A program made the translations under genes and the position numbers. From Flagellimonas onchidii (lineage in GTDB: Bacteria > Bacteroidota > Bacteroidia > Flavobacteriales > Flavobacteriaceae), in the NCBI RefSeq assembly GCF_004804315.1, contig NZ_SRXX01000009.1:62001-126000 (forward strand): DNA of 64,000 bases, read 5' to 3'. Each line of letters starts with the position of its first letter. Position 1 is the stretch's first letter. The notes beneath the pieces are model-generated. The model was given only the letters and a program-made list of their open reading frames with translations, was not told the origin of the DNA and made no database searches. This document shows positions 26,262 through 34,825 of this stretch, piece after piece.

Positions 26262-27953
26262 ATGCGCCCATATTTTTTTGGAGTTATTTATTTAGTTTCC
26301 CTTTCCTTACTTGCCCAAGAAAAATACCCAAGTGACATTTTTCAATCCCCAATGGAAATCCCAATAGTGTTGGCAGGCACTTTTGGTGAACTACGATCCA
26401 ACCATTTTCATTCCGGAATCGATATCAAAACACAAGGTAGGCAAGGACTTCCCATACTAGCGATTGCAGATGGTACGGTTTCCAGAATCAAAATTTCACA
26501 CTGGGGCTATGGCAAAGCACTTTACATAGCTCATCCGAACGGATACACCTCGGTCTACGCTCATTTGAAAAAGTTCAGCCCCGAAATTGAAGCGTATGTA
26601 AAAAGAATCCAATATAAGAAACGATCTTATGAGGTTGAAATATTCCCAGATTTTGGAGAGCTCAAGGTGACCAAGGGAAATACTATTGCATATTCGGGCA
26701 ATTCTGGCAGCTCGTCCGGGCCGCACCTTCATTTTGAAATTCGTAGTAGTGTTTCGGAAAAACCTACCAATCCTTTGCTTTATGGTTATGAGGTAAGGGA
26801 TGCCACAAATCCTACTCTGGTGGGGCTTTTTGCCTATCCCCTATCACAAGATGCGGTTGTAAATCAGAGTGCAGAAAAAATCCAGTTGAACTACACCAAA
26901 CAATCCGACGGAAGTTTTTTAGCAGATAAAGTAACGGCCTTAGGCGTTATCGGCTTTGGGTTTAATGGTTTTGATCGTCAAGATATGGCAGCCAATAAAA
27001 ATGGCGTATTTGGCGTAAAACAGATTGTAAACGGTAAAGTTTATTCTGAATATGACTTTGAGACCTTTTCTTTTGGTGAGACCCGATACATCAACACTTT
27101 AATAGACTATGCTCATTTTGGGAAGCATAGACAGCGTATCCAAAAGTGTTTCAAAGAGCCTTTTAACAGATTGGGCATTTATAAAAACCTTCATAACAAT
27201 GGAAAAATAACGGTCAAAGAAGGGCTTTCCTATACCGTTGAAATCCTTATTTCAGATATAGAAGGCAATGAGACCAAACTTATCATCCCAGTTGATGGAA
27301 AAAAAGAAGCTATAAAGCTTGAAAAAGACGACACGTCAACTGATGATTTTGTTATTGCGGATAAACCGAACAATTTTGATTTAGGTGCCGCTAAAGTTTA
27401 TTTCCCTGCCAATACTTTCTATAAGGATTTTTATATCGATTTAAAAAAAGGAAAAGATACAGTTGCCATACATGATAACAGCGTGGCCGCCCATAGAAAT
27501 TTCACCATAAGCTTTAACGTGTCCAAATATCCGCAAAAGGAAAGAAAACAACTTTTTATAGCCCGATTAAATGATAGAAAACAACCGATTCATTCCAGAA
27601 CGTTCAAACGTGATGGGGCATTTACCACCCGTACTCGATCATTCGGCACCTATACCCTAGCAAAGGATACCATTGCTCCACACATTAAGCCAAAAAACTT
27701 TAAGGAGAAACAGTGGTTGAGCAATTACAGCTACTTAAGCTTGGAAATTTCTGATGACTTAAGTGGAATCAGCACTTATAATGCAACACTCAATGGTGAA
27801 TGGATTTTAATGGAGTACGAACCAAAAACCAGAACAATCACTTATAATTTTGATGATAAGATCTTGGATAAGACACAATGTGACCTAAAAGTTGTCGTTA
27901 CCGATAATGTAGGCAACTCTAATACCTTTAAAAGTACTTTTTTCAGAAAATGA
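26262..27953 (+). CDS. M23 family metallopeptidase, exported
   Basis: A 563-residue exported protein with a signal peptide (FFGVIYLVSLSLLAQ). The LytM/M23 zinc peptidase domain covers residues about 35-175, with the ligand motifs HFHSGIDIK near 48 and GPHLHFEIR near 152. The rest is a beta-rich C-terminal region (residues 200-560). M23 enzymes cut the peptide cross-links of peptidoglycan; a surface-active or regulatory role is possible since the insertion VKRIQYKKRSYEVEIFPDF is within the domain. It precedes the TonB receptor gene by four bases, so they form an operon. Confidence 0.9.
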   Translation: MRPYFFGVIYLVSLSLLAQEKYPSDIFQSPMEIPIVLAGTFGELRSNHFHSGIDIKTQGRQGLPILAIADGTVSRIKISHWGYGKALYIAHPNGYTSVYAHLKKFSPEIEAYVKRIQYKKRSYEVEIFPDFGELKVTKGNTIAYSGNSGSSSGPHLHFEIRSSVSEKPTNPLLYGYEVRDATNPTLVGLFAYPLSQDAVVNQSAEKIQLNYTKQSDGSFLADKVTALGVIGFGFNGFDRQDMAANKNGVFGVKQIVNGKVYSEYDFETFSFGETRYINTLIDYAHFGKHRQRIQKCFKEPFNRLGIYKNLHNNGKITVKEGLSYTVEILISDIEGNETKLIIPVDGKKEAIKLEKDDTSTDDFVIADKPNNFDLGAAKVYFPANTFYKDFYIDLKKGKDTVAIHDNSVAAHRNFTISFNVSKYPQKERKQLFIARLNDRKQPIHSRTFKRDGAFTTRTRSFGTYTLAKDTIAPHIKPKNFKEKQWLSNYSYLSLEISDDLSGISTYNATLNGEWILMEYEPKTRTITYNFDDKILDKTQCDLKVVVTDNVGNSNTFKSTFFRK

Positions 27954-27957
27954 TATT

Positions 27958-30426
27958 GTGAACAATGTGAAATGGCTATTTGTCTCGCTTGTTTTTTTGG
28001 GGGTTTTGAACCTGCAAAGCCAAACTGCGGTGATGATAGGTACGGTGTTGGATGAAAACAACAATCCCATTTCTAAAGTAAATATTGTATCCGGGAATAC
28101 AGGTACGACCACCGATTCCAATGGGCATTATCAACTTAAACTAATAGCCGAGACCAAAAACACCATTACTTTTTCGCATTTAGGACACGAAAATGTGGTT
28201 CTAGAAAACCTAATATTGACATCCAACGAAACTTTTGAGTTCAACCCGGTAATGAAGATAGGCGTTGTTCAGGTTGCCGGAGTCGAAGTATCGCCAACAG
28301 GAAACAAGAACACTGAGGGAATAACTACGGTAGAACCAAATGTTATCCGAACAATTCCCGGAGTCAATGCCGGAGTTGAAAACATCTTAAAATTATTGCC
28401 TGGCGTCTCATTCAACAATGAGCTCAGCACACAATATAATGTGCGAGGTGGTAATTTTGATGAAAATCTGGTATATGTCAACGGTATTGAAATCTATCGT
28501 CCATTCTTGGTACGTTCTGCACAACAAGAAGGCTTGAGCTTTCTAAACAGTCATATGATATCCAAGGTTGCATTTTCTTCTGGAGGATTCCAAGCTAAAT
28601 ATGGTGATAAACTATCCTCCGTTCTGGACATCACTTACAAAACCCCAACTGACTTTAGTCTGCGAATCGAGGGGAGCCTTCTGGGAATTGGGACAACTTT
28701 GGAAACGCTTTCCAAAAACAAAAAATTCAGCAGCATAACGGGAGTACGCTATAGAAACAATAGTCTTTTTGTAAATAGCCTTCAAACCCAAAGTAATTTC
28801 AATCCAAAATTTATCGATGCCCAAAGCTATCTTAGCTATCGATTTTCAAAAAAATTACATTTGAATTTTTTGGGCAACTATTCCATTAACGACTATGAGA
28901 ACGAGCCCCTAACCCGACAGACAAACTTTGGGACTATTAACGAACCAAGGGCATTATTGGTTTTTTATGAAGGAAGGGAAAATAGCACTTACACTAACGC
29001 CTTAGGAGCTCTGAAAGTCAATTTTTTCCCAAATGATAAAGTCCAATTAAATGCCACATCATCCATTTATCATGCTCAAGAAGAAGAGTTTTCGGATGTC
29101 ATTGCATCTTATGAACTGGCTGAGGTCGACACCAATTTGGGAGGTGACAATCCAGGCAGTACAACTACTGCAAGAGGTGTGGGCTCGCAATTCAATAGAG
29201 CCAGAAATCAGTTGGATGCACTCATATTCAATCTATCCCATAATGGGAAGTTTCGAAAAAATGGAAAATCATTGGAATGGGGCATAAAATTTACACATGA
29301 GGACATCAGGGACCAATTAAGGGAATCGGAGTTCATTGATTCTGCTGGTTTTTTTATTCGCCCGGCCGAACCGCCAGTAATGAATAACCAACCAGAAGAA
29401 CCATTCACCGGCGATCTAGTTGCCTTTGATGGTGTACAGGCCACCAATTTTATAAAAACGAACAGATTTTCAGGTTTTGCACAATATAGTCACCAACTCC
29501 ATTGGGGAAAACACGATGTTTATTTCAATTTTGGGCTTCGGGCGCAACATTGGGCTTTAAAAGGTGAAGGTTTTGAAACTAATTCCCAGACTTTGTTCAG
29601 CCCAAGAGGTCAATTCTCTATCAAACCTGCTTGGAAAAAAGACCTTTTGTTTCGTTTTGCGGTCGGCAGTTATCAGCAACCACCTTTTTACAGAGAATTG
29701 AGAGATATTACCGGAAGCATCAATCCAAATGTTAAGGCGCAAAAATCCATCCACTATGTTTTAGGTTCAGAATATAGCTTCAATCTTTGGAACAGGCCAT
29801 TTATTTTAACAAGCGAGGCGTATTATAAAGATTTGAAGGATATAAACACATACACCGTTGAAGATGTCCGTATTCGATATGCCGCGCAGAACAACGCTAC
29901 TGCATATGCCTATGGATTTGATGTTAGGTTGACGGGCACTTTTGTTCCAGGTGCAGAGTCGTGGATAAGCATAGGCTATTTGGAAACAAAAGAAAACATC
30001 AATAATCGAGGGGACATTTCAAGACCCACCGACCAACGTTTAAAACTAGCCGTACTGTTTCAAGACTACATGCCTACAATTCCCAACTTAAAACTCCATA
30101 TGAATTTGATTTACAATACAGGCGTCCCCGGTGGGTCTCCAAACAACGCAGATCCATATAATTTTCAGAATAGATTAAGAGATTATAAAAGGGCTGATAT
30201 GGGAATTTCCTATATTTTTGCCGACAGTAAAAACCAACATCCCAAAGGACATTGGTTACACTCGTTTAAGGAATTCGATTTTGGTTTTGAGATTTTCAAC
30301 ATGTTCAACAATCAAAATTCGATAACCAATACATGGGTTCGCGATGTGGATACACAAACGCAATTCGCAGTTCCCAATTTTTTGACGAGCCGCGTGTTGA
30401 ACGTTAAATTTGGAATGCGTTTTTAA
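27958..30426 (+). CDS. TonB-dependent outer-membrane receptor with CarboxypepD_reg domain
   Basis: The 822-residue protein has a signal peptide (WLFVSLVFLGVLNLQS), an N-terminal CarboxypepD_reg-like domain (residues about 24-110, with GTVLDENNNPISKVNIVS), a plug (residues about 125-235, with NVRGGNFDENLVYVNGIEIY) and a 22-strand barrel to the end (RVLNVKFGMRF). TonB-dependent receptors import siderophores, cobalamin, glycans or peptides; no SusD gene is adjacent, so glycan uptake of the SusCD type is not indicated. The start is GTG at 27958 or 27967. It sits between the M23 peptidase (four bases) and a secreted protein (nine bases), and the three are probably one operon. The substrate is unknown. 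Confidence 0.9.
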   Translation: MNNVKWLFVSLVFLGVLNLQSQTAVMIGTVLDENNNPISKVNIVSGNTGTTTDSNGHYQLKLIAETKNTITFSHLGHENVVLENLILTSNETFEFNPVMKIGVVQVAGVEVSPTGNKNTEGITTVEPNVIRTIPGVNAGVENILKLLPGVSFNNELSTQYNVRGGNFDENLVYVNGIEIYRPFLVRSAQQEGLSFLNSHMISKVAFSSGGFQAKYGDKLSSVLDITYKTPTDFSLRIEGSLLGIGTTLETLSKNKKFSSITGVRYRNNSLFVNSLQTQSNFNPKFIDAQSYLSYRFSKKLHLNFLGNYSINDYENEPLTRQTNFGTINEPRALLVFYEGRENSTYTNALGALKVNFFPNDKVQLNATSSIYHAQEEEFSDVIASYELAEVDTNLGGDNPGSTTTARGVGSQFNRARNQLDALIFNLSHNGKFRKNGKSLEWGIKFTHEDIRDQLRESEFIDSAGFFIRPAEPPVMNNQPEEPFTGDLVAFDGVQATNFIKTNRFSGFAQYSHQLHWGKHDVYFNFGLRAQHWALKGEGFETNSQTLFSPRGQFSIKPAWKKDLLFRFAVGSYQQPPFYRELRDITGSINPNVKAQKSIHYVLGSEYSFNLWNRPFILTSEAYYKDLKDINTYTVEDVRIRYAAQNNATAYAYGFDVRLTGTFVPGAESWISIGYLETKENINNRGDISRPTDQRLKLAVLFQDYMPTIPNLKLHMNLIYNTGVPGGSPNNADPYNFQNRLRDYKRADMGISYIFADSKNQHPKGHWLHSFKEFDFGFEIFNMFNNQNSITNTWVRDVDTQTQFAVPNFLTSRVLNVKFGMRF

Positions 30427-30435
30427 ATTAGGTTG

Positions 30436-31089
30436 ATGAAAAACATATTTTTTCTTATTGCATTTTTGGCATTTACCTTCGGAAATGCGCAAAAAAACAT
30501 ATACGAAAACCGACGATTCGATGAACTTAGTGCTCATCATCAGCTTCTTGCCATAGTTCCTTTTATTACCCAATTGGACCTCAAAAAAAGTGTAAATGAA
30601 GACGAATTGAAGAATTTGGCCCAGAGAGAAGGGTATGCAGTTCAAAATGCTTTGGAAACTTATTTTTCGAAACGAAAAAAGAGAAAGAAATTCAATGTAG
30701 AGTTTCAAAATATTGAAGATACTAATGCCATTCTTGCCCAAAATGGGATAACCTATCAAAACCTGGACATTTATACCACCAAGGAATTATGCAAAATCTT
30801 AAAAGTGGACGGTATCATTAGTGGTAACCTCAACCTCAATATATTGCTTTCCAAAGGGGTCCCAACAAACTTTAACCTTTTGGATTATTTTAGTGGGGAT
30901 GCCAATTATGGAAGAATCGGGGTGAAGGTGAGTGATGGAGGTTCTGGCAAGCTGCTTTGGAAGTATGAAAAGGCAATTACCAAAAAAACTGGAAAAAACA
31001 CCACTGAGCTCATCGACAAAATGATGAAACTTGCCTCACGTAAATTTCCTTACGACAAAGAGAAGAAACAAAGAAAGAACAAAACTTAA
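30436..31089 (+). CDS. Secreted protein of unknown function
   Basis: A 217-residue protein with a signal peptide (MKNIFFLIAFLAFTFGNAQ) and a mixed domain containing LLAIVPFITQLDLKK and the KILKVDGIISGNLNLNI strand. A lysine-rich C-terminus follows. The pattern of a lookup of a named component and an SDGGSGKLLWKYE strand resembles stand-alone secreted proteins seen next to receptors, but I cannot name the family. ATG at 30436 is preferred over the TTG three bases earlier. It is the last gene of the M23/TonB operon, and its TAA overlaps the stop of the cysteine desulfurase gene by four bases (TTAA, 31086-31089). Confidence 0.7.
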   Translation: MKNIFFLIAFLAFTFGNAQKNIYENRRFDELSAHHQLLAIVPFITQLDLKKSVNEDELKNLAQREGYAVQNALETYFSKRKKRKKFNVEFQNIEDTNAILAQNGITYQNLDIYTTKELCKILKVDGIISGNLNLNILLSKGVPTNFNLLDYFSGDANYGRIGVKVSDGGSGKLLWKYEKAITKKTGKNTTELIDKMMKLASRKFPYDKEKKQRKNKT

Positions 31090-32234
31090 CTTTCGGCAAA
31101 CTCTTTAAGAACGCCAATCGTATAATCTATCTCTTCTTTGGTATTGTACATGGAAAAGGAAAACCTAAGTGAAGGTTTATCCAATTCCTCTCCTGATAAA
31201 ATCTCATTAAGGACGTGAGAACCCATGTTGCTGCCCGATTGGCAAGCACTTCCTTTAGAACAGGCGATACCTTTTATATCTAAATGAAATAGTAACATAA
31301 GGGCTTTTTGCTTATCAAAAGGCAATCGGACATTGGCCAAAGTGTATGTGCTTTTATCTAAATCCTCCGATAAACCGTTGAAACAAACATCTGGAATTTC
31401 TTGCTTGATTTTCTCAACGAAATAGCGTTTCAGTTCTTTTGTAAACCTTATTTCTTCGTCAAGATTATCATACGCCTGTACAAAAGCTTCCTCAAGACCA
31501 ACAATATTGTGAAATGGTTCGGTTCCTGCTCGGTAGCCCCGTTCTTGGGAGCCACCAAAAATCATTGGTTTTAATCCAGAGTTTTTTCTGATAAATGCAA
31601 AGCCGATTCCTTTTGGGCCATGAAATTTATGTGCTGCCGCAGTAAAAAAATCAATCGGGGTATTTTGAACATCCCATGGATAATGCCCGACGGATTGAAC
31701 TGTATCCGAGTGGAACAAAGCTCCATTTTCTTTGCAAAGTTCTCCAATAGCTTGAATATCTATGATGTTCCCAATTTCATTGTTAACATGCATTAGGCTC
31801 ACCAGTTTTTTGGAATCGTCAGAATCCAACAGCTTTTTGAGGTGTTCTATTTTAGGATTGCCATTTTCATCCAAATCAACAAATCGGAGTGAAATGTTAT
31901 ACTCTTTTTCCAGTTCTTCGGCCGTATGTAACACAGCATGATGCTCAATTTTGGATGTAATGATGGTTTTCACACCCAAATCACGAACGGCACAGCGCAA
32001 GATCATATTATCCGCTTCGGTACCACCAGATGTAAATATTATTTCCGACGGTAGGGCATTCAATATTTTAGCTATGGTTTTACGTGTTTTTTCCACAGCA
32101 GTTTTGGCCGATCTACCAAAGCTATGGGTAGACGAAGGGTTTCCGTAACAATTGGCAAGGGCTTCTTGCATTTTGGCAATTACCTCATCTCTTACCTGGG
32201 TAGTTGCCGCATTGTCCAAATACACTTTTTGCAT
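31086..32234 (-). CDS. Cysteine desulfurase, IscS/NifS type
   Basis: A 382-residue class V PLP enzyme that takes sulfur from cysteine and delivers it as persulfide to Fe-S cluster or thiouridine systems. Phosphate-binding FTSGGTEADN, the PLP lysine K203 in AAAHKFHGPKG, and the catalytic C331 in SKGSACQSGS are present. The long flexible loop around C331 is that of the IscS/NifS group rather than SufS. No iscU or sufU neighbour is present, so the target is open. It has its own -7 box at 32261-32268 and converges on a secreted-protein gene. Confidence 0.93.
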   Translation of the reverse strand: MQKVYLDNAATTQVRDEVIAKMQEALANCYGNPSSTHSFGRSAKTAVEKTRKTIAKILNALPSEIIFTSGGTEADNMILRCAVRDLGVKTIITSKIEHHAVLHTAEELEKEYNISLRFVDLDENGNPKIEHLKKLLDSDDSKKLVSLMHVNNEIGNIIDIQAIGELCKENGALFHSDTVQSVGHYPWDVQNTPIDFFTAAAHKFHGPKGIGFAFIRKNSGLKPMIFGGSQERGYRAGTEPFHNIVGLEEAFVQAYDNLDEEIRFTKELKRYFVEKIKQEIPDVCFNGLSEDLDKSTYTLANVRLPFDKQKALMLLFHLDIKGIACSKGSACQSGSNMGSHVLNEILSGEELDKPSLRFSFSMYNTKEEIDYTIGVLKEFAES

Positions 32235-32260
32235 GACTTAGCTATCATTTAACAGGGCAT

Positions 32261-32268
32261 CAAAAATA
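32261..32268 (-). promoter_or_regulatory. -7 box (TATTTTTG, minus strand) for cysteine desulfurase
   Basis: The minus-strand TATTTTTG matches TAnnTTTG, 26 bases before the start codon at 32234. No clear TTG element was found at the expected spacing. Confidence 0.45.
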
Positions 32269-32333
32269 GGTGAAATAAAGTTAATTTCTTTTAAAGTGCA
32301 CCTCGGAGTTAGTATAATAAAATGGATTTGCTT

Positions 32334-32341
32334 TAAATTTG
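32334..32341 (+). promoter_or_regulatory. -7 box (TAAATTTG) abutting the lipoprotein start
   Basis: TAAATTTG matches the consensus exactly and ends only four bases before the ATG at 32346, so the message may be leaderless. No TTG was seen upstream at the usual spacing. Confidence 0.45.
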
Positions 32342-32345
32342 GCAA

Positions 32346-32864
32346 ATGAGAAAATTCTTCTTGCCCTTTGTTATTCTGATTGGCCTACTAAGTTCCTGCA
32401 GCGACGGTGACCTACAAGTGGAAATAATTGACTTTAATAGCGTTACGCTTCAAACTTGCTCTGACCCAAGTCCAAGTTCCAGCAATGTTTTGTTCAAAAT
32501 CAATGATACAGAAGCTTTGATTCTGGATTTACAAAGCGGGGTATTGAACAATGGGGAAGTGGGAGAAACCATAACAACTACCAGTACGGTTCCGAGTCAA
32601 TCCACGCTTACCTATCGCAATTTTTCTGACAATGTAACAAACAATTATTTTTGTGATGACATTCCTCCAGCGACTCCCACCGTATCCCAAGAGATCAAAG
32701 CACAAGATGGAATTGTAACCATTGTTACCGTGGCAAATGAAGAAGGAACTAGCTTTGTACACACCATCACACTTAGCGGAATATCTTTTGTTGCGGATAA
32801 TGGTGAGCGAGTCACAAATTTGACCATTGATGAATTTGGAGAAGTTACCACTGCGGTACCTTAG
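32346..32864 (+). CDS. Hypothetical lipoprotein
   Basis: A 172-residue protein with a lipoprotein signal (FLPFVILIGLLSSC, Cys18). The mature part is Ser/Thr-rich and beta-like, with paired Cys (LQTCSDPSPSS and NYFCDDIPP) that may form a disulfide, and an ITLSGISFVADNGE strand. I do not recognise a domain. It is expressed from a -7 box directly before its start. Its TAG overlaps the stop of the minus-strand Smr gene by four bases (TTAG, 32861-32864). Probable outer-membrane or periplasmic lipoprotein. Confidence 0.7.
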   Translation: MRKFFLPFVILIGLLSSCSDGDLQVEIIDFNSVTLQTCSDPSPSSSNVLFKINDTEALILDLQSGVLNNGEVGETITTTSTVPSQSTLTYRNFSDNVTNNYFCDDIPPATPTVSQEIKAQDGIVTIVTVANEEGTSFVHTITLSGISFVADNGERVTNLTIDEFGEVTTAVP

Positions 32865-33408
32865 CCATTGACTTTTTGAAAAATATAAACTTCGGTAGCT
32901 CCTAGACCGTACTTTTGATAATCCGCATCGTACCACTTAAGATTGTCATACTTCTTAAAAAGGTAATATAACTCTTCTTTTAGAACCCCTTCTCCCACTC
33001 CGTGTATGAAAACAACTTTTTGGATTCGTTTCTGAATGGCAAATTCCAACTGTCTTTTTGCCGTAGCCAATTGTAGATTGAGGATTTCAAAATTACCCAT
33101 CCCCTTTGTATTTTTTATCAACTGGCTTACATGAAGGTCCACTTCCATTTTTGGAGCATTCCTTTCCTTGGACTTTATGGTCTTGATGGCTTTTCTTTTG
33201 GGTGGCTCTTTTTCCTTTTTAATCTGGGCCGCTTCAAAATTTGAAACCCTAATACCATCACCAACCTTTACCAATTCATCCAGGGAAACTGCATCTGAAA
33301 TCCATCATCAGAATTTATCTTGGCAAAGTCACCGTCGATTTGTATGATATTTCCAGAAATGGATTCATCAAGTACTTCTACAAAATCACCTATTTTAAAC
33401 TTTGACAT
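32861..33408 (-). pseudogene. Smr-domain (MutS2-like) protein gene with a one-base frameshift
   Basis: Two frames together encode one protein of about 183 residues, the usual length of the short flavobacterial Smr proteins. The upstream frame from ATG 33408 gives an SH3-like start (MSKFKIGDFVEVLDESI, then GFQMQF). It is broken near 33282-33285, where the minus strand has CCC; one extra C would read FPLDELVKVG and join the second frame. That frame continues to 32861 with EVDLHVSQL, QLATAKRQLEFAI and the Smr core KVVFIHGVGEGVL. Smr domains are nucleases or RNA-binding modules. The gap is either a real frameshift, a programmed slip at the C run, or a sequencing error. Confidence 0.85.
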
Positions 33409-33460
33409 TAGGAATCTGTCGATATTTTTTTTGAAAAGTTTAATCTGAATAGCAAAAATA

Positions 33461-33808
33461 ATGGTAATTTCCTTGCCGATAACCATTGCCATGCATCCAC
33501 ACTTTGCTTACGTACTTTTAAGTGCAAATGATTTTATGCTTCCGTGCTTGAACAAAAAATTGTTTGGAATTGATTGTCCGGGTTGTGGCATGCAACGATC
33601 TGTTCATTTACTTTTTGAGGGTGAGTTTTTAGCTGCGTTCAAAATGTATCCTGCAATTTACCCCATTGTAATGTTACTTACGTTTTTGGTTGCGAATCTC
33701 TTTATCAAATTCAAATTAGCCCATCAAATAAAACTAACTTTAATGCTGCTGGTTGCGGCAACGATTATACTTAATTATATCATAAAAATGAACCACCTTT
33801 TTAATTAA
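33461..33808 (+). CDS. DUF2752 membrane protein, copy 1
   Basis: The 115-residue product carries the DUF2752 signature GIDCPGCGMQRSVHLL (Cys-x-x-Cys then Gln-Arg) followed by two hydrophobic helices (YPIVMLLTFLVANLF and LTLMLLVAATIILNYI). The CPGCG motif may bind metal or form a redox pair at the membrane. ATG 33461 is used; ATG 33491 is also possible, since family members usually begin just before the MLPCLNKKLFG segment. It is the first of four small membrane-protein genes (33461-34825) on the plus strand. Function unknown. Confidence 0.82.
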   Translation: MVISLPITIAMHPHFAYVLLSANDFMLPCLNKKLFGIDCPGCGMQRSVHLLFEGEFLAAFKMYPAIYPIVMLLTFLVANLFIKFKLAHQIKLTLMLLVAATIILNYIIKMNHLFN

Positions 33809-33818
33809 AACTTAAATT

Positions 33819-34145
33819 ATGGAACAACAAAAACTCCCAAATTCAACATTGATTTTAGTTTTCGGAATCATATCTATAGTAACTTGCTGTTGTTATGGAA
33901 TCATCGGATTGATTTTCGGAATTATCGCTCTTGTCCTCGCTAATAAGGCCACCAAGCTTTATAAAGAAAGTCCTGAGGCATTTACTGGGTTCAATAATGT
34001 CAAAACAGGTAAAATATTGGCCATAATAGGTATTATTCTTAATGTACTTTTCCTAATTTATATTATTTGGGCCGTTTCTTTCTTTGGATGGGAGGCTTTG
34101 CAAGACCCAGAGCAATTACAAGAGATTTTAGAACAATACCAATAA
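33819..34145 (+). CDS. CCC-motif / DUF4190-like small membrane protein
   Basis: A 108-residue protein with two hydrophobic helices. The first contains the sequence IVTCCCYGIIGLIFGIIAL, the CCC motif that names the family. Residues NKATKLYKESPEAFTGFNNVKTGK form the cytosolic loop between the helices and resemble DUF4190 proteins. The acidic C-terminal tail is EQLQEILEQYQ. It starts ten bases after the first DUF2752 gene and ten before the CD225-like gene. Function unknown; the CCC motif and its gene company suggest a membrane complex. Confidence 0.82.
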   Translation: MEQQKLPNSTLILVFGIISIVTCCCYGIIGLIFGIIALVLANKATKLYKESPEAFTGFNNVKTGKILAIIGIILNVLFLIYIIWAVSFFGWEALQDPEQLQEILEQYQ

Positions 34146-34155
34146 ATCAAACATC

Positions 34156-34443
34156 ATGGAGAATCAATCAAACATGCCACCTAAACCCAACAATTATTTG
34201 GTTTGGGCCATTCTAAGTACCGTTTTTTGCTGCTTGGCAACGGGAATTGCAAGCATTGTATATGCATCAAAAGTAAATGAGGCCTACGCCCGTGGAGAAT
34301 ATGAAGAAGCTCAAAAAGCATCAAAAAATGCAAAGACGTGGGCTTTGGTCGGTGCAGGGCTTTCGGTTCTTATATGGGTCATCTATTTTGCCATATTCGG
34401 ATTCGCATTTTTAGGAGCTATGGCCAATGCGGGCAGCTACTAA
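34156..34443 (+). CDS. CD225/dispanin-like small membrane protein
   Basis: A 95-residue protein with two hydrophobic segments: VWAILSTVFCCLATGIASIVYASKV-type and WALVGAGLSVLIWVIYFAIF. The cytosolic KVNEAYARGEYEEAQKASKNAK segment between them is the characteristic region of the CD225/dispanin family, which includes eukaryotic interferon-induced membrane proteins. A Pro-rich N-terminus is also typical. In bacteria the role is unknown. It overlaps the next DUF2752 gene by 17 bases, which suggests translational coupling. Confidence 0.82.
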   Translation: MENQSNMPPKPNNYLVWAILSTVFCCLATGIASIVYASKVNEAYARGEYEEAQKASKNAKTWALVGAGLSVLIWVIYFAIFGFAFLGAMANAGSY

Positions 34444-34825
34444 GAAAAAATACCTGATTATAATTTTTGGAGTATTGTCAGTTTTGGCAATACTCCTTTA
34501 TTTTTCTTTTAATCCAGAAAATGGATTGTTATTTCCTAAATGCCCTTTTTATCATTTTGCAGGTATTTACTGCTCTGGATGTGGTACACAAAGAGCTATC
34601 CATGACTTATTGCACCTCAGAATTACTGATGCCCTAAGCCATAACATATTACTATTTCCGGCCATCATTGTTGTTTTCCAACATATTTTAGTAAAAACAG
34701 GAATTCTTAGAGGACGAAGTCTATTGGGTTACAGACATGCACCTATCGTAGTTATGATTATTGTAGTGCTTTTTATGGTATTAAGAAATCTGAAATTTTA
34801 CCCGTTCGAGTATTTAGCACCCTAA
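34427..34825 (+). CDS. DUF2752 membrane protein, copy 2
   Basis: A 132-residue protein with an N-terminal helix (YLIIIFGVLSVLAILLYF), the DUF2752 motif FAGIYCSGCGTQRAIHDLL and two further hydrophobic segments (ILLFPAIIVVFQHIL and VVMIIVVLFMVL). It differs from copy 1 by the extra N-terminal helix. It closes the four-gene small-membrane-protein set, and its TAA overlaps the recQ stop by four bases (CTAA, 34822-34825). Function unknown. Confidence 0.85.
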   Translation: MRAATKKKYLIIIFGVLSVLAILLYFSFNPENGLLFPKCPFYHFAGIYCSGCGTQRAIHDLLHLRITDALSHNILLFPAIIVVFQHILVKTGILRGRSLLGYRHAPIVVMIIVVLFMVLRNLKFYPFEYLAP

